Shown here piece by piece: positions 4,206 to 5,436 of a stretch of 5,436 bases of DNA. Location: positions 1 through 5,436 of the forward strand of contig JAAZEW010000244.1 of assembly GCA_012512055.1 (NCBI GenBank), in the 5' to 3' direction. This DNA comes from Bacillota bacterium (GTDB taxonomy: Bacteria; Bacillota_G; SHA-98; UBA4971). The notes beneath the pieces are model-generated. The model saw only the letters and a program-made list of their open reading frames with translations, ran no database searches and was not told the DNA's origin. Position 1 is the stretch's first letter; each line of letters opens with the position of its first letter. A program made the position numbers and the translations under genes.

Positions 4206-5436
4206 CAGATGGTCTGCCCTTAGTCTTGGCATACTCGATGCGGTTTTAGCAAACGCTGCTTACCTGCTGGGGTTTCTCATTAAGTTCGGGACTGCCATTC
4301 CCCAGGTAAACCTAAATGCCTTCCTTCGACTGTCCCCGTGGATCGGGCTCCTGAGTGTAATATCCTTGTGGCTTGTCGGGGGATATGACGATGAGTTCGA
4401 GTGGCCGGTCGAAATAGTCTACAACGCAACCCTGAGCGCCTTCCTCACAGGCATCGGCGGAATGGCTCTGGCCTTTCTCACCAGGGATTTTGCTTTTCCC
4501 AGGACCATATTCATCCTGGGCTTCATCTTTCACGTTCTCTTCCTTTCTTCCTCGCGACTCCTAATCACACGCTTAATTCCCCGGGAACGCAAGGCCAGGC
4601 AGGTGGCGGTTGTCGGAAGCGTATCGCAGAATCAAGTGGTAGCCGCAAGGATTAGCGCACTCTTCGGCCATTCTTTGCGTGTAACCCATATGGTTGATTC
4701 CGCGGAAGCCCATAATTCCGAGATGCTTGAGGCTGTTGATATCGTATGCTTCGGGGATTCGGTGCCTGAGAATATCAGGGAAGACGTTATTCGGATATGC
4801 CTCGCCCTGGGTAAGGACGTGTATGTAGTTCCCGACCTTTATGATATCTTGCTCCACCGCGCACGCCTGGGCAGACTCGACGATCTCATGATTCTTCGAG
4901 TCGAGGGTTTGTCGATTACCGGCGGGCAACAGCTTGTCAAAAGGACATTTGACACGTGTTTAGCTTTGGTCCTTCTCATAATCCTGTCGCCTCTCATGCT
5001 CGTCATCATTGCTGCGATTGCAGTGACATCGCCGGGCAGCCCTTTCTACTCGCAGGAAAGGATAGGCTGGAAGGGGAAGCCGTTCAAGCTGCTCAAATTC
5101 CGGACCATGATACAAGATGCCGAACGCGACACCGGGCCTGTCCTTACATGGGAAGGAGATCCGCGAATCACCGGGGTGGGACGGATACTACGAAACCTGA
5201 GACTTGATGAACTTCCCCAGCTAATCAATGTCCTACAAGGAGACATGAGCTTTGTCGGCCCCCGTCCTGAGCGTCCGTTCTTCGTGGATCAGTTCAGTGA
5301 CAGTATCCCTGATTACAGATATCGACTGCAAGTGAAGCCGGGCATTACAGGTTTGGCTCAGATAGAAGGCCGGTATTCAACGAATCCCGAAGACAAACTG
5401 AAGTATGACCTGTATTACATACGCAGTTTCTCATTA
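4189..5436 (+). CDS. Undecaprenyl-phosphate sugar phosphotransferase (polyprenyl glycosylphosphotransferase, WbaP/PglC superfamily), 3' end outside window
   Basis: The 416 visible residues run open to the window edge; homologues are usually about 460-480, so perhaps 50 are missing. The enzyme transfers a sugar-1-phosphate from a nucleotide sugar to undecaprenyl phosphate, the first membrane step of polysaccharide assembly. Four hydrophobic segments (about 12-31, 44-63, 79-98, 105-122) precede a Rossmann-like domain (139-237, starting VAVVGS, with VYVVPDLYDILLHRARLGRLDD near its end). The catalytic domain follows: a membrane-reentrant helix with the helix-breaking Ser-Pro (267-268), FYSQERIGWKGKPFKLLKFRTM (286-307), the catalytic Asp-Glu pair in LDELPQLINVLQGDMS (340-341), GPRPERP (357-363) and KPGITGLAQI (383-392). 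The nucleotide-binding glycine motif is degenerate (VVGSVSQN). The gene starts with TTG, overlaps the wzy-like gene by 17 bp and probably continues an operon to the right. The sugar cannot be inferred. Confidence 0.95.
   Translation, partial: MNLASNRWSALSLGILDAVLANAAYLLGFLIKFGTAIPQVNLNAFLRLSPWIGLLSVISLWLVGGYDDEFEWPVEIVYNATLSAFLTGIGGMALAFLTRDFAFPRTIFILGFIFHVLFLSSSRLLITRLIPRERKARQVAVVGSVSQNQVVAARISALFGHSLRVTHMVDSAEAHNSEMLEAVDIVCFGDSVPENIREDVIRICLALGKDVYVVPDLYDILLHRARLGRLDDLMILRVEGLSITGGQQLVKRTFDTCLALVLLIILSPLMLVIIAAIAVTSPGSPFYSQERIGWKGKPFKLLKFRTMIQDAERDTGPVLTWEGDPRITGVGRILRNLRLDELPQLINVLQGDMSFVGPRPERPFFVDQFSDSIPDYRYRLQVKPGITGLAQIEGRYSTNPEDKLKYDLYYIRSFSL

Noticed and set aside
4227..4242. TGGCATACTCGATGCG, a good -24/-12 spacing match to sigma-54 promoters
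   Set aside because: It lies inside codons 13-18 of the sugar transferase, downstream of its firm start, with no internal gene to serve; probably coincidental.
2316..4314. 12-base sequence TTTAGGTTTACC at about 2315-2326 found inverted near 4304-4315
   Set aside because: A 12-base inverted match in a window of this size is expected about once by chance, and one copy is within coding sequence.
1..5436. CRISPR array, tRNA, rRNA, insertion sequence or phage attachment site
   Set aside because: No regularly spaced identical repeats, cloverleaf sequence, transposase frame or terminal inverted repeats with target duplication were seen.

Overview
The window most resembles a chromosomal segment from an anaerobic, Bacillota-like bacterium of roughly 50% GC. 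This is an inference from strong purine-rich ribosome binding sites, use of ATG, GTG and TTG starts, a Fis-type sigma-54 activator, a TrhA/hemolysin-III protein and a Wzy plus polyprenyl-phosphate sugar transferase pair. No marker gene fixes the lineage.

Layout. At the left edge, the last 57 codons of an unidentified plus-strand gene run in and overlap tail-to-tail with a minus-strand gene for a sigma-54-dependent activator (101-1201). That activator has the AAA+ core and a Fis-type HTH but no N-terminal sensor domain, as in PspF. A divergent 311-bp intergenic region (1202-1512) holds two dyads, a hairpin and a weak -24/-12-like element. It separates the activator from a plus-strand TrhA/hemolysin-III family membrane protein (1513-2166). 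A 317-bp gap (2167-2483) with no credible gene carries a thrice-repeated short motif and a dyad. A polysaccharide pair follows: an O-antigen ligase/polymerase-family (Wzy/WaaL) membrane protein (2484-4205) and, overlapping it by 17 bp, a two-domain undecaprenyl-phosphate sugar phosphotransferase (4189 to the window end, truncated).

How the genes fit together. The transferase would load the first sugar phosphate onto undecaprenyl phosphate in the inner leaflet, and the Wzy-like protein would polymerise or transfer the lipid-linked repeat units. The overlap and shared strand point to one operon for a surface or exopolysaccharide that continues to the right. The activator and trhA are divergent neighbours and may form a small sigma-54 regulatory unit, but the promoter evidence is weak.

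The most unusual structure is inside the Wzy-like protein. The normally short loop before its last two membrane helices is replaced by about 115 basic, glycine/alanine-rich residues built from several families of degenerate short repeats, ending in a 21-bp tandem repeat that encodes LWLTG-type heptads. No complete new system is visible in this window.
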